In this document: positions 1-6,193 of the stretch, piece by piece
How positions within the stretch are numbered: the stretch's first letter is position 1
Layout of the letters: every line of letters begins with the position of its first letter
Assembly: GCA_016200675.1 (NCBI GenBank)
Contig: JACQEH010000084.1
Coordinates: forward strand, 1-8,190
Reading direction: 5' to 3'
DNA: 8,190 bases
Source: Chloroflexota bacterium
GTDB taxonomy: Bacteria > Chloroflexota > Limnocylindria > Limnocylindrales > CSP1-4
The notes under the pieces: model-generated
Database searches by the model: none
What the model was told of the DNA's origin: nothing
What the model saw: only the letters and a program-made list of their open reading frames with translations
Translations under genes and position numbers: made by a program

Positions 1-1485
1 CGACCAGCCGGTCGAGGCCGGGCTGATGGCCCAGGTGACGCCGGCCGGCAGGGGGTCGTTCACGGTGACGCCCTTGGCGGTGCCGGTCCCGGCCACGTTG
101 CTGTTGCTGACGGTCACGGTGAAGCCGATCGGGTCACCGGCGTTGACCGGGGTGGCGTCGGCGGTCTTGGTGATCGACAGGGCCGGCTTGACGACCGTCA
201 CGACCTCGTCGGCGCAGCCGCTCGAAGCGGCCGTGTTGTAGTTGTCACCCGCGTACGAAGCGACGACGTAGTACGTCCCCACTGCGTTCAAGGTGAACGA
301 CTTCGAGACGTGGACGTTCCCGGACACGTCGATCGGCTGGCTATCGGTCGCCATCGGCGTTCCGGTGCAGGTCGAGTTGGCGTAGACGCTGTAGGTAACG
401 GTTCCGGTCGGCTGATGCGATGCGTTCTGCCCGGAGAACACCGCGGTGTCCGTAAACGTCACCGAGGAGCTGGTGCCGAGGTCCAGCGTGAGAGCGGACG
501 TGCCGTTCGAGCTCTGGCCGCCGGTGAGGACGGTCGTCAGCTTCGGGTTGGCACAGTTCGAGAGGTCGACCGGGATCGGCGCGACCACGTCCTTGAGCTC
601 GGGGGTCTGGCCCGTGGACGAGATCGAGCGAAGATTGAGGGCACCGAAGGAGTGGCACCCGAAGTTCGCCGCCGGCGCGGCAGCCGTGACGTCGATCGCC
701 ATCTCGGCGAATTGGTTGATCGGGACCGTCGAGCCAAGGTCGTCTGCCCAACCGGATGGATGGACGGCAGCGAACTCATTCGCCAGGCCGTAGAAGAGCG
801 ACGTCGGCACGGCCGTGGGAGCGCTCCACGAGCCGGTGTTCCAGGCACCGGTCCACTTCTGGACGGTGCCCTGGATGATCCACGAACCGCCACCCTGCTG
901 GGTGCCCGTGAAGAGAAGGTCGCCGGTCGAACGGTTCGGGACGGAGACGCCATTGGCGTTGGTAAGGTTGTTCAGCTGGTTGAACTCCAGGTCGTACTGG
1001 ACGGTGCCGGTGCTGGCCTTCCGTTCGATCCCGACGTAGGAGTAGAAGTCCCCGGTGCCGGCCGGGAAGCGGCGGTTCACGGCGTAGACATTGCCCATGT
1101 CGGACTTCTGCGGCGCCCCGGCACTCCCGTTCATCTGCCAGGTGGCGACCGAGTCGCCGTCTGAGACGCCGTTCGAGAGGACCGTCGCGTCACCATTCCC
1201 GAGCGGATCCTGGACGGTGGGCCCGTTGACGAGGCCGGCACCGTCGTTGCCGGCGTTCGACCAGTCAGCACCGTTCGGCGTCATCGAGTTGGCGGGGAAA
1301 TCGCCATCGATCTCGAAGCCGCCGATGTTGGCGTTGTTGGCCGAGTTCGCGGCGAGGGCGGGCTTGGGGCCCGCGAGCGTTCCGTACTGCAACAGGATGG
1401 AAAGCACAAAAAGGAGCAGCCACGACAGGGTGATCCCCCGCCGAGTCCGCTCACTCAATGACCACGCAAATCCCCGAGACTTCAC
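1..1485 (-). CDS. Large secreted surface protein with Ig-like and DUF11 domains (N-terminal part, runs off window)
   Basis: Reading from a GTG at 1485-1483, the frame stays open for 495 codons to the window edge, so the C-terminus is missing. Residues 1-17 are basic (KSR, RTRR) and residues 18-32 are hydrophobic (ITLSWLLLFVLSILL), followed by small residues (PALAAN) that fit a signal-peptidase site near residue 46. Residues 47-311 are a unique Asn/Gly/Ser/Thr-rich extracellular region that ends near a Cys-containing stretch (NFGCHSFGALNLRSISSTG). Residues 312-432 look like an Ig-like beta-sandwich with the pattern TGTVTYSVYA...GTYYVVASYAGDNYN. From residue 434 a DUF11 repeat begins (ALSITKTADATPVNAGD, then GVTVNDPLPAGVTW). 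DUF11 and Ig-like modules are usual in long repetitive cell-surface proteins, and more repeats are expected beyond the edge. A role as adhesin or envelope protein is inference; no enzyme motif is visible. The GTG start is supported by an AGGA 8 nt upstream. Confidence 0.9.
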   Translation of the reverse strand, partial: MKSRGFAWSLSERTRRGITLSWLLLFVLSILLQYGTLAGPKPALAANSANNANIGGFEIDGDFPANSMTPNGADWSNAGNDGAGLVNGPTVQDPLGNGDATVLSNGVSDGDSVATWQMNGSAGAPQKSDMGNVYAVNRRFPAGTGDFYSYVGIERKASTGTVQYDLEFNQLNNLTNANGVSVPNRSTGDLLFTGTQQGGGSWIIQGTVQKWTGAWNTGSWSAPTAVPTSLFYGLANEFAAVHPSGWADDLGSTVPINQFAEMAIDVTAAAPAANFGCHSFGALNLRSISSTGQTPELKDVVAPIPVDLSNCANPKLTTVLTGGQSSNGTSALTLDLGTSSSVTFTDTAVFSGQNASHQPTGTVTYSVYANSTCTGTPMATDSQPIDVSGNVHVSKSFTLNAVGTYYVVASYAGDNYNTAASSGCADEVVTVVKPALSITKTADATPVNAGDPIGFTVTVSNSNVAGTGTAKGVTVNDPLPAGVTWAISPASTGWS

Positions 1486-1493
1486 GGTAGTGA

Positions 1494-1500
1494 TCCTTTC
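1494..1500 (-). promoter_or_regulatory. Ribosome binding site of the surface protein gene
   Basis: On the minus strand GAAAGGA is followed by 8 nt (TCACTACC) and then the GTG start at 1485. This is a clear Shine-Dalgarno sequence at good spacing and it decides the start codon. It contrasts with argS and the lipoprotein gene, which have no comparable site. Confidence 0.7.
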
Positions 1501-1540
1501 CCCCTGGCGAGTGGCGATGCGCAGCCCTCTTGCGATGCCT

Positions 1541-1660
1541 GGGGCGGACCTTTGTCGGTACGCCCCACTTACGGACTCCGCGTCGGCCATACGACCGACC
1601 ACGGCTGGCGCGTCCCTATGAGCTGGGACGCTCCATGAGTGCAGGGGGAAACGTACCCCC
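1541..1660 (-). promoter_or_regulatory. Structured 5' leader candidate: four tandem hairpins upstream of the surface protein gene
   Basis: Four inverted repeats lie in about 120 bp between the surface protein start (1485) and argS (1810). They are: 1541-1546 with 1561-1566 (GGGGCG/CGCCCC, extended by ACC/GGT after one mismatch); 1582-1586 with 1595-1599 (GTCGG/CCGAC); 1610-1616 with 1625-1631 (GCGTCCC/GGGACGC, 8-nt loop); and 1644-1648 with 1656-1660 (GGGGG/CCCCC, 7-nt loop). A further GTACC/GGTAC pair (1653-1657 with 1676-1680) competes with the last hairpin. The placement just before a gene with a long untranslated leader suggests a minus-strand regulatory RNA. I compared it from memory with c-di-GMP (GEMM), c-di-AMP, SAM and cobalamin riboswitch cores and did not find their conserved sequences, so no class is assigned. 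Inverted repeats are common in GC-rich DNA, so chance is possible. Confidence 0.35.
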
Positions 1661-1774
1661 CGCGGGACCCCCAACGGTACTGCCCCTAACCACACCTGAC
1701 TAGCCCCAATTACCCAAGTCCCGTGGGAACCGGTGCCCGAATCCGGTGCCGACGCGCAACAGGGGCCCAGGACC

Positions 1775-1801
1775 TTGGTCAGGGCTCCCGGCGGCTACCA
1801 T
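1775..1801 (+). promoter_or_regulatory. Possible leaderless promoter of argS
   Basis: A TTGGTC at 1775-1780 and a TACCAT at 1796-1801 are separated by 15 nt, slightly short for sigma-70-type promoters. The TACCAT matches TATAAT at four of six positions and lies 8 nt before the GTG at 1810, which would put the transcription start at or next to the start codon. No Shine-Dalgarno sequence precedes that GTG, which fits a leaderless mRNA. This is inferred from spacing and weak motif matches only. Confidence 0.3.
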
Positions 1802-1809
1802 GGGCCTGA

Positions 1810-3552
1810 GTGCCACCCCCCACGAAGCCCGATCAGCCACCCACGGTCCGAGCGACGGCGCGCGGCGCGATCGAGCGCGCCTGGGCTGCGGCGGCCTCCA
1901 CCGGCGCGCTCCCGGCCGGGCCCGATGCCGTGGACGTCGCGGTCGAGGTCGAGCGCCCGGCGAAGCCCGAGCACGGCGACCTCGCGACGAGCCTGCCGCT
2001 CAAGCTGGCCCGGCCGCTCCGGATGTCGCCAGCGGCGATCGCGGAGGCGCTCACGAGCGCGCTGGCGACCGAGATCGAGCCCGGACGAAGCACCCGCGGG
2101 CGCGACGTCGGGGCCGACGCGAATGCGGCACGAAGCCCATTCACCGAAGCCACCGTCGCCGGCCCCGGCTTCATCAACCTTCGCCTCGCCGATCACGTCC
2201 TCGAGAGCCTCCTCGGCGGCGTCCTTGCCAGCCCGGCCACGTGGGGCCGGGCGCCGGCCGGAAGCGGTCAGAAGGTCAACGTCGAGTTCGTCTCGGCCAA
2301 CCCGACCGGGCCGCTGACCGTCGGCAACGCCCGGGGCGCCTTCGCGGGAGACCTCCTCTGCCGGGTCCTCGAAGCCGGCGGGCGGCGCGTCACCCGGGAG
2401 TACTACTTCAACGACTCCGGGACCCAGGTCCGGAACCTCGGCGCATCGGTCCTGGCGATCCTCGCCGATGCCCCGATCCCGGAGGACGGCTACAACGGCG
2501 ACTACGTCGGCGACCTCGCGCGCGAGCTCCCGGACGATGCCGTGGCCGACGCGGAGGCCCGACACGAGGACCCCGCCTGGGCGGTCGGGCGCTGGGCGTC
2601 GGCGCGTGTCCGGGACGGGATCGAGGCCTCCCTGGCGACGCTCGGCGTCGCCTTCGACGTCTGGACGACCGAGGGCAGCCTCCACGCGGCGGGCTGGGTC
2701 GAGCGGGCGATCGAGCGCCTCCGCGCCGCCGGCCATCTCTACGAGCAGGACGGGGCGCTCTGGTTCAGCTCGACGACCTTCGGCGACGACAAGGACCGGG
2801 TCGTCCTGCGCTCCAACGGCGAGCCGACCTACTTCGCGTCCGATATCGGCTACGTCACCGAGAAGTTCAGCCGCGGCTTCGACCACCTCGTCTACATCTG
2901 GGGCGCCGACCATCACGGGACGGTCGCCCGGGTCCGGAACGCCGCCGAGGCGATGGGCTACGACAAGGCGGCCGTGGAGATGATCCTGACCGGCTGGGTC
3001 CGCTTCATCCGCGACGGCGTCGAGGTCTCGATGTCCAAGCGGGCGGGCACGTTCGTGACCCTCGACGAGCTCCTCGGCGAGATCGGCGTTGACGCCGCGC
3101 GCTGGTTCTTCGCCTCGCGCGGCGCGAACGTCAACATCGACTTCGACATCGAGCTGGCCAAGAAGCAGTCGAACGAGAACCCCGTCTACTACGTGCAGTA
3201 CGCCCACGCCCGGATCGCCTCGATCCTGCGCAAGGCCGCCGAGTCGGGCCTCTCAGCTGCCGGCGATATGCGTGGCGCGGTGGCCGGCGATGCCGAGGGC
3301 ACGCTGGCCCGGGTCGTGGTCCGCTATCCCGAGGTCGTCGAGGACGCGGCGGCCGCGAAGGAGACCCAGGCCGTCACGACCTATGCGACAGAGCTGGCGA
3401 CCGCCTTCCATGCCTTCTATCGGGATGCCAAGGTCGTCGACCCCGCGGAACCGGCCCGCTCCGCGGGTCGCCTCGCGCTCGTCGAGGCCACCCGCATCAC
3501 GCTGGCGAGCGCGCTCGCCCTCCTGGGGATCTCGGCGCCCGACGCGATGTAG
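1810..3552 (+). CDS. argS: Arginyl-tRNA synthetase (class I)
   Basis: Charges tRNA-Arg with arginine using ATP, in the cytoplasm. The 580 residues match the usual family length (about 550-600). Domains in order: N-terminal tRNA-binding (Add-1-like) domain at about residues 12-125; Rossmann catalytic core from about 155 with NVEFVSANPTGPL followed by the HIGH-equivalent TVGN (170-173); REYYFNDSGTQ at 196-206; GADHHG at 366-370; the KMSKS-equivalent MSKR at 408-411 (VSMSKRAGTFVTL); then NPVYYVQYAHARIAS at 457-471, which opens the alpha-helical DALR anticodon-binding domain. The HIGH motif is unusual, with its first His replaced by Thr and its last by Asn. The GTG start is the one that keeps the full N-terminal domain. 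It has no Shine-Dalgarno sequence, so a start a few codons away cannot be excluded. The gene stands alone, divergent from the surface protein gene and convergent with the lipoprotein gene. Confidence 0.96.
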   Translation: MPPPTKPDQPPTVRATARGAIERAWAAAASTGALPAGPDAVDVAVEVERPAKPEHGDLATSLPLKLARPLRMSPAAIAEALTSALATEIEPGRSTRGRDVGADANAARSPFTEATVAGPGFINLRLADHVLESLLGGVLASPATWGRAPAGSGQKVNVEFVSANPTGPLTVGNARGAFAGDLLCRVLEAGGRRVTREYYFNDSGTQVRNLGASVLAILADAPIPEDGYNGDYVGDLARELPDDAVADAEARHEDPAWAVGRWASARVRDGIEASLATLGVAFDVWTTEGSLHAAGWVERAIERLRAAGHLYEQDGALWFSSTTFGDDKDRVVLRSNGEPTYFASDIGYVTEKFSRGFDHLVYIWGADHHGTVARVRNAAEAMGYDKAAVEMILTGWVRFIRDGVEVSMSKRAGTFVTLDELLGEIGVDAARWFFASRGANVNIDFDIELAKKQSNENPVYYVQYAHARIASILRKAAESGLSAAGDMRGAVAGDAEGTLARVVVRYPEVVEDAAAAKETQAVTTYATELATAFHAFYRDAKVVDPAEPARSAGRLALVEATRITLASALALLGISAPDAM

Positions 3553-3575
3553 GTCCGCCGGGCGTCACTGCGGAC
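3553..3575. terminator. Short hairpin between convergent argS and lipoprotein genes
   Basis: GTCCGC (3553-3558) begins immediately after the argS stop codon and pairs perfectly with GCGGAC (3570-3575) across an 11-nt loop. It fills most of the 29-bp gap between two convergent genes and could act as a bidirectional terminator. There is no T-tract on either side, so intrinsic termination would be weak. Confidence 0.35.
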
Positions 3576-3581
3576 GCTCGG

Positions 3582-4883
3582 CTACGAGGCGCTCGACGCG
3601 GCCAGGCCGCGCAGGATGGCCTCGAGCGCGGCGCCCGCGGGCGCGGCTCCGGATCTGATCCCGACCACGACCCGGTTGCCGTTCTGGGCAATCGCGCCGT
3701 CGAGCCTCAGTCCTGCGAGCGCCGTCGTCGCGGCGGCATCGAAGCCATCGGCGTCGGCGGCGGTGTCCCAGGCGGAGGCATACACGAGGATCGACGACGT
3801 GCCGTCCGAACCCTTCACGAGCACCAGTCGATCCCCACCCCAGCCGTCGGCGGCAGCGCGGGCGACATCGCCGGCGACGCCGCCGCCCTTCAGCCAGACC
3901 CGGGCCTGGAGCTCGCCGAGGGTGTCGGTGGCGCTCACGGTCCAGCCGGCCCCGAACCGGGCGGCCAGATCGTTCGGCAGCGTGACAGCCACGGGCCCCT
4001 CGCCGGCGACGTACTTCTCGGGATGGAGGATCTGCGCGGTCGAAGCCGGCGGCTTCGCGAAGGCGGCATCGACGCCCGGATAGCCGGCGTTCCCAGCCGA
4101 GCGGAGGCTCGCGACGAACGACGCCCCGGCCTGGTACGGGAAGAGCGAGGTCTCGAGGAGAACCGGTGGCATGCTCGCCAGGATCGCCAGCATCGACGGA
4201 TCGGATGCTTCGGCTGCCACCTGGCCAAGCTCGGTGGCAGTGAGGTTGGCGAGCATCCAGGCCGTCTGGACGCTGACCGCGTCACCCTCCACGAGGGACT
4301 GGATCGCCAGCGCGCGGTCGGAGTCGTCATGGAGCTTGTCCAGGCCCAGGCGGCTGAGGTCGAAGCGCTGGTCCTGGAGCTGGTGGGTGAACTCGTGGGC
4401 GTACGTGAGGCGCCCCGTCGGCCCGAGGCCGCCGTCCTGGGTCACGATGAACAGCTTCTTGGCGGTCGGGTCGTAGTAGCCGATGACCTGGCTGCCCTGG
4501 AGCTTCACGTACAGGTTCCGGAGCGACGCCGCCGCGGGCACGAGGCCGAGGGCCTTCTCGATCGCCTCGGTCCGGGCGATGTCGGCCGGCGGGTTGTCCT
4601 TGTCGAACTCGATGGCGAGGTTCTGCTGGAGCGTGGCCCGGTCGATGACCTGCGGCACGACATCGCCCGTCGGGGTCAGCCCGCGGATCGCCACAACCTG
4701 GGCCGCGATCGCTCGGTAGGTCGTCGCTGCGTCCTGCGATGGCCACGGCGTCGGCGTGGCCGGAACCGAGGAGGCCGTCGGCGCCGCAGTCGGTGAGGGT
4801 GCGGGAGGCGTGCTCGGCGCGGGCGCGCAGGCCGCCATCAGGACGGCAAGGATCAGGAGGCGGAGCATCGGCCGGCCGGTCAT
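3582..4883 (-). CDS. Lipoprotein with HEXXH zinc-metallopeptidase motif
   Basis: A 433-residue predicted lipoprotein. A short basic N-terminus (MTGRPMLR) and hydrophobic LLILAVL lead to a lipobox-like MAAC with the lipidated Cys at residue 19. A Pro/Ala/Ser/Thr-rich linker (about 20-49) would tether the domain outside the membrane. The folded part carries YYDPTAKKLFIVTQ, then AHEFTHQLQDQRFDL with the zinc-site HEFTH at 163-167, and LVEGDA with Glu199 as the likely third ligand, a gluzincin-type arrangement. Further conserved-looking blocks are FPYQAG (about 248-253), ILHPEKY (about 285-291) and GWGGDR (347-352). These blocks recur in uncharacterised HEXXH proteins of actinobacteria and Chloroflexota. 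Substrate and role are unknown. The ATG at 4883 is preferred because it gives a normal n-region. ATG 4868 would leave only three residues before the hydrophobic core, and the frame also continues upstream to 4955 without a signal-like sequence. Convergent with argS. Confidence 0.85.
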   Translation of the reverse strand: MTGRPMLRLLILAVLMAACAPAPSTPPAPSPTAAPTASSVPATPTPWPSQDAATTYRAIAAQVVAIRGLTPTGDVVPQVIDRATLQQNLAIEFDKDNPPADIARTEAIEKALGLVPAAASLRNLYVKLQGSQVIGYYDPTAKKLFIVTQDGGLGPTGRLTYAHEFTHQLQDQRFDLSRLGLDKLHDDSDRALAIQSLVEGDAVSVQTAWMLANLTATELGQVAAEASDPSMLAILASMPPVLLETSLFPYQAGASFVASLRSAGNAGYPGVDAAFAKPPASTAQILHPEKYVAGEGPVAVTLPNDLAARFGAGWTVSATDTLGELQARVWLKGGGVAGDVARAAADGWGGDRLVLVKGSDGTSSILVYASAWDTAADADGFDAAATTALAGLRLDGAIAQNGNRVVVGIRSGAAPAGAALEAILRGLAASSAS

Positions 4884-4891
4884 GCATGGCG

Positions 4892-4897
4892 ATCGTA
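4892..4897 (-). promoter_or_regulatory. Possible -10 element of the lipoprotein gene
   Basis: On the minus strand TACGAT (four of six matches to TATAAT, including the A2 and T6 positions) lies 8 nt before the ATG at 4883. No good Shine-Dalgarno sequence precedes that ATG. The spacing is the same as at argS and would give a leaderless transcript. No recognisable -35 element was found, so support is weak. Confidence 0.25.
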
Positions 4898-5074
4898 CCG
4901 CCCCGTCGACGGAAGGCCGCCACGGGCTCGTCGCCGTCGCCCCGGCGGACCTCATTTCTCGCGAAACTGCCGCCGCGATATCCGTTTCTTAACCGTCTGC
5001 TGTCTCGGGTCTGAACTGTGGCGACCTACCGTTCACGTCGGACGAACCCTCGAGGTTCCATCCTCCCTCCCTCC

Positions 5075-5120
5075 GACCGGAGGCGCCGATTGGGCAGGCG
5101 TCTCCGGTCTTTCTCTTTGT
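5075..5120 (+). terminator. Strong intrinsic-terminator-like hairpin on the plus strand
   Basis: GACCGGAGGCGCC (5075-5087) pairs with GGCGTCTCCGGTC (5097-5109) over 13 positions with a single G-T wobble and a 9-nt loop (GATTGGGCA). A T-rich tail (TTTCTCTTTGT) follows at about 5110-5120. Only the plus strand has the T-rich side. No plus-strand protein gene lies between the argS stop (3552) and this site, and the argS transcript would have to read 1.5 kb antisense to the lipoprotein gene to reach it. It therefore more likely ends a small RNA or acts as an attenuator in a long leader of the downstream MBL gene. Both are inferences. Confidence 0.55.
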
Positions 5121-5126
5121 CCGGGA

Positions 5127-5151
5127 CCGCGCGCCGCAGCGGGTCGCGCGG
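5127..5151 (+). other. GC hairpin downstream of the 5075 terminator
   Basis: CCGCGCG (5127-5133) and CGCGCGG (5145-5151) form a perfect 7-bp inverted repeat with an 11-nt loop. It starts 7 nt after the T-rich tail of the preceding hairpin. It may be part of the same folded leader, or a chance product of GC-rich sequence. Confidence 0.25.
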
Positions 5152-5249
5152 GGGTGCCGGGCGCCGCGGAGCGAGCGCACTCAAACGTGCGTGAGCGAGG
5201 ACCGCAGCAGGCAACGCACGCATCGCCGTCGGGCGCCGAGCCCTCAATC

Positions 5250-5264
5250 CGGCGCGAAGCGCCG
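5250..5264 (+). other. Compact hairpin 18 nt before the MBL gene start
   Basis: CGGCGC (5250-5255), a GAA triloop and GCGCCG (5259-5264) form a perfect 6-bp hairpin ending 18 nt before the ATG at 5283. If transcribed, it would lie in the 5' leader of the MBL gene. If transcription starts at the ATG, it overlaps the -35 region and could be an operator. No T-tract follows. Confidence 0.3.
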
Positions 5265-5282
5265 TATGTCAGAATCGGGGGG

Positions 5283-5954
5283 ATGGAGATCACCTGGTAT
5301 GGGCGGACATGCATCCGCCTCCGCGGCCGCGACGCCGTCGTCGTCGCCGATGCCTACCCCGCGATCGTCGGTCCCACCGGCCGTGGCATCACGGCCGACA
5401 TCGCGATCTACAGCCACCCTGACGACGCGCCGCTGCCCAAGTCGAAGGGCCGCCGATCCCGGGACGGCTCGACCGTCGTCCCTTCGAGCCTCGATGGCGC
5501 GTTCGTCCTCGACGGCCCGGGCGAGTACGAGGTCAAGGACGTCCTCCTGACCGGTGTCCGGACCTACCGGGACGACAAGCGCGGCGCCGAGCGCGGCCGC
5601 CAGACCGCGTTCGTGGTGGAACTTGACGGCCTCCACACCATCCACCTCGGCGACGTCGGCCATCTCCTGACCGAGGAGAAGCTCGGCGACATCGGCAGCG
5701 TGGACATCGCGTGCGTCCCGATCGGCGGGGCGCTGACGGCCACGAAGGCAGCCGAGCTGATCGCCCAGCTCGATCCGAAGATCGTCGTGGCCATGCCCGT
5801 CTGCGAGGACGAGGCCGACTGCGCGGACGCCATCACCAAGTTCTTCCACGAGATGGGCGGCACGCCGGCGCCCCAGCCGAAGCTCGCGGTCTCGATCTCG
5901 ACGCTCCCCCAGGAGGTCACCGCCGTCGTCCTGGAGTCGCGCGGCAAGGTCTGA
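5283..5954 (+). CDS. MBL-fold protein of the UlaG/COG2220 type with eroded metal site
   Basis: A 223-residue cytoplasmic protein with no signal peptide. The layout follows the small beta-lactamase-fold hydrolases of COG2220: MEITWYGRTCIRLRG at the N-terminus, DGPGEYEVKDVLLTGVRTY at about 77-95, DGLHTIHLGDVGHLLT at 115-130 with His121, Asp124 and His127, and LDPKIVVAMP at 163-172. Active relatives have an HxHxDH-like block after strand 4 and MH(Y) near the end. Here the first block is reduced to SHPDDAP (44-50) and the second reads MPV (171-173), so several expected ligands are missing. Either metal binding has changed or the protein is no longer a hydrolase. Substrate unknown. The ATG at 5283 matches the family N-terminus; the frame is open upstream to 5154, but that part is not protein-like. 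A run of G directly before the ATG is a poor Shine-Dalgarno site, and CAGAAT (5270-5275) lies 7 nt upstream. Confidence 0.88.
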   Translation: MEITWYGRTCIRLRGRDAVVVADAYPAIVGPTGRGITADIAIYSHPDDAPLPKSKGRRSRDGSTVVPSSLDGAFVLDGPGEYEVKDVLLTGVRTYRDDKRGAERGRQTAFVVELDGLHTIHLGDVGHLLTEEKLGDIGSVDIACVPIGGALTATKAAELIAQLDPKIVVAMPVCEDEADCADAITKFFHEMGGTPAPQPKLAVSISTLPQEVTAVVLESRGKV

Positions 5955-6193
5955 GCCGGCGCGCCGCGGCAGCCAGGCGAACGGACGCGCTGATCAGGAT
6001 CGCTGTCGACGAGCGCGGCCGTGACGAAGGTCGCTCGGTCCTGGGGCGTGGCGGAGCGAGGAAGGTCAGTCATCGATCAGCCGGGCCGATCGGGCCGCGG
6101 CGGCGGATCCCGTCGACCGGGCCCGGCGTCAGCCCACCCCCGCGGCCCCGGCGTCAGCCCGGGTCAGCGGGCCCGGCGTCAGCGGGCCCGGCG
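5955..6193. other. Convergent spacer between MBL gene and hutI
   Basis: The 239 bp after the MBL stop contain an 8-bp GGCGCGCC palindrome (5958-5965 region) close to the stop and, in the second half, the GC-rich direct repeats. Frames that are open here lack protein-like composition. I see no RNA gene and no T-tract terminator for either flanking gene. Confidence 0.5.

Larger units (their letters stand above)
1486..1809. other. Divergent intergenic region between surface protein gene and argS
   Basis: This 324-bp region carries the leaders of two divergent genes. Nearest the surface protein gene are its ribosome binding site and a direct repeat of GCATCGC on the minus strand (about 1513-1538). 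The middle holds the tandem hairpins. The argS-proximal third (1661-1809) has a low-scoring promoter-like pair for argS. I found no convincing -35/-10 pair for the minus strand and no open frame with coding character. Confidence 0.6.
4884..5282. other. Hairpin-rich intergenic region between divergent lipoprotein and MBL genes
   Basis: This 399-bp stretch has no convincing protein gene. Seen from left to right: a partly palindromic TTTC...GAAA site near 4955-4966; a GAACC/GGTTC hairpin at 5044-5058; a polypurine run on the minus strand (GGAGGGAGGGAGG, 5062-5074) just before a tiny ATG frame; a strong terminator-like hairpin at 5075-5109; a CCGCGCG/CGCGCGG hairpin at 5127-5151; a CGCAC/GTGCG hairpin near 5176-5191; and a CGGCGC/GCGCCG hairpin at 5250-5264, next to the MBL start. 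I looked for tRNA, RNase P, SRP RNA and tmRNA signatures and did not recognise any. Confidence 0.5.

Noticed and set aside
310..1164. 284-codon plus-strand frame opposite the surface protein gene
   Set aside because: The minus-strand frame reads as signal peptide, Ig-like and DUF11 domains. The plus-strand product is Arg/Gly/Val-rich and unlike any family I know.
1611..1680. T-box leader for argS on the plus strand
   Set aside because: T-box leaders control some synthetase genes, but I found no AGGGTGGNACCGCG antiterminator core, specifier loop or terminator before 1810.
1746..3207. Long open frames in other frames and on the minus strand across argS (up to about 470 codons)
   Set aside because: They are by-products of GC-rich codon usage. 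Their translations are Arg/Pro/Ala-rich with no recognisable domain, while the plus-strand frame at 1810 carries all ArgS motifs.
4884..4955. Longer N-terminus for the lipoprotein gene, starting at 4955
   Set aside because: It would put 24 polar residues before the signal peptide and destroy the lipoprotein export signal layout.
4960..5020. Ribosomal L10-type leader on the minus strand (GAGACAGCAG motif)
   Set aside because: A short resemblance only. No rplJ or rplL gene follows, and the rest of the leader structure is absent.
5044..5074. tRNA T-arm-like GAGGTTCCATCCTC
   Set aside because: Position 57 is not a purine, and no acceptor, D or anticodon arm can be built around it.
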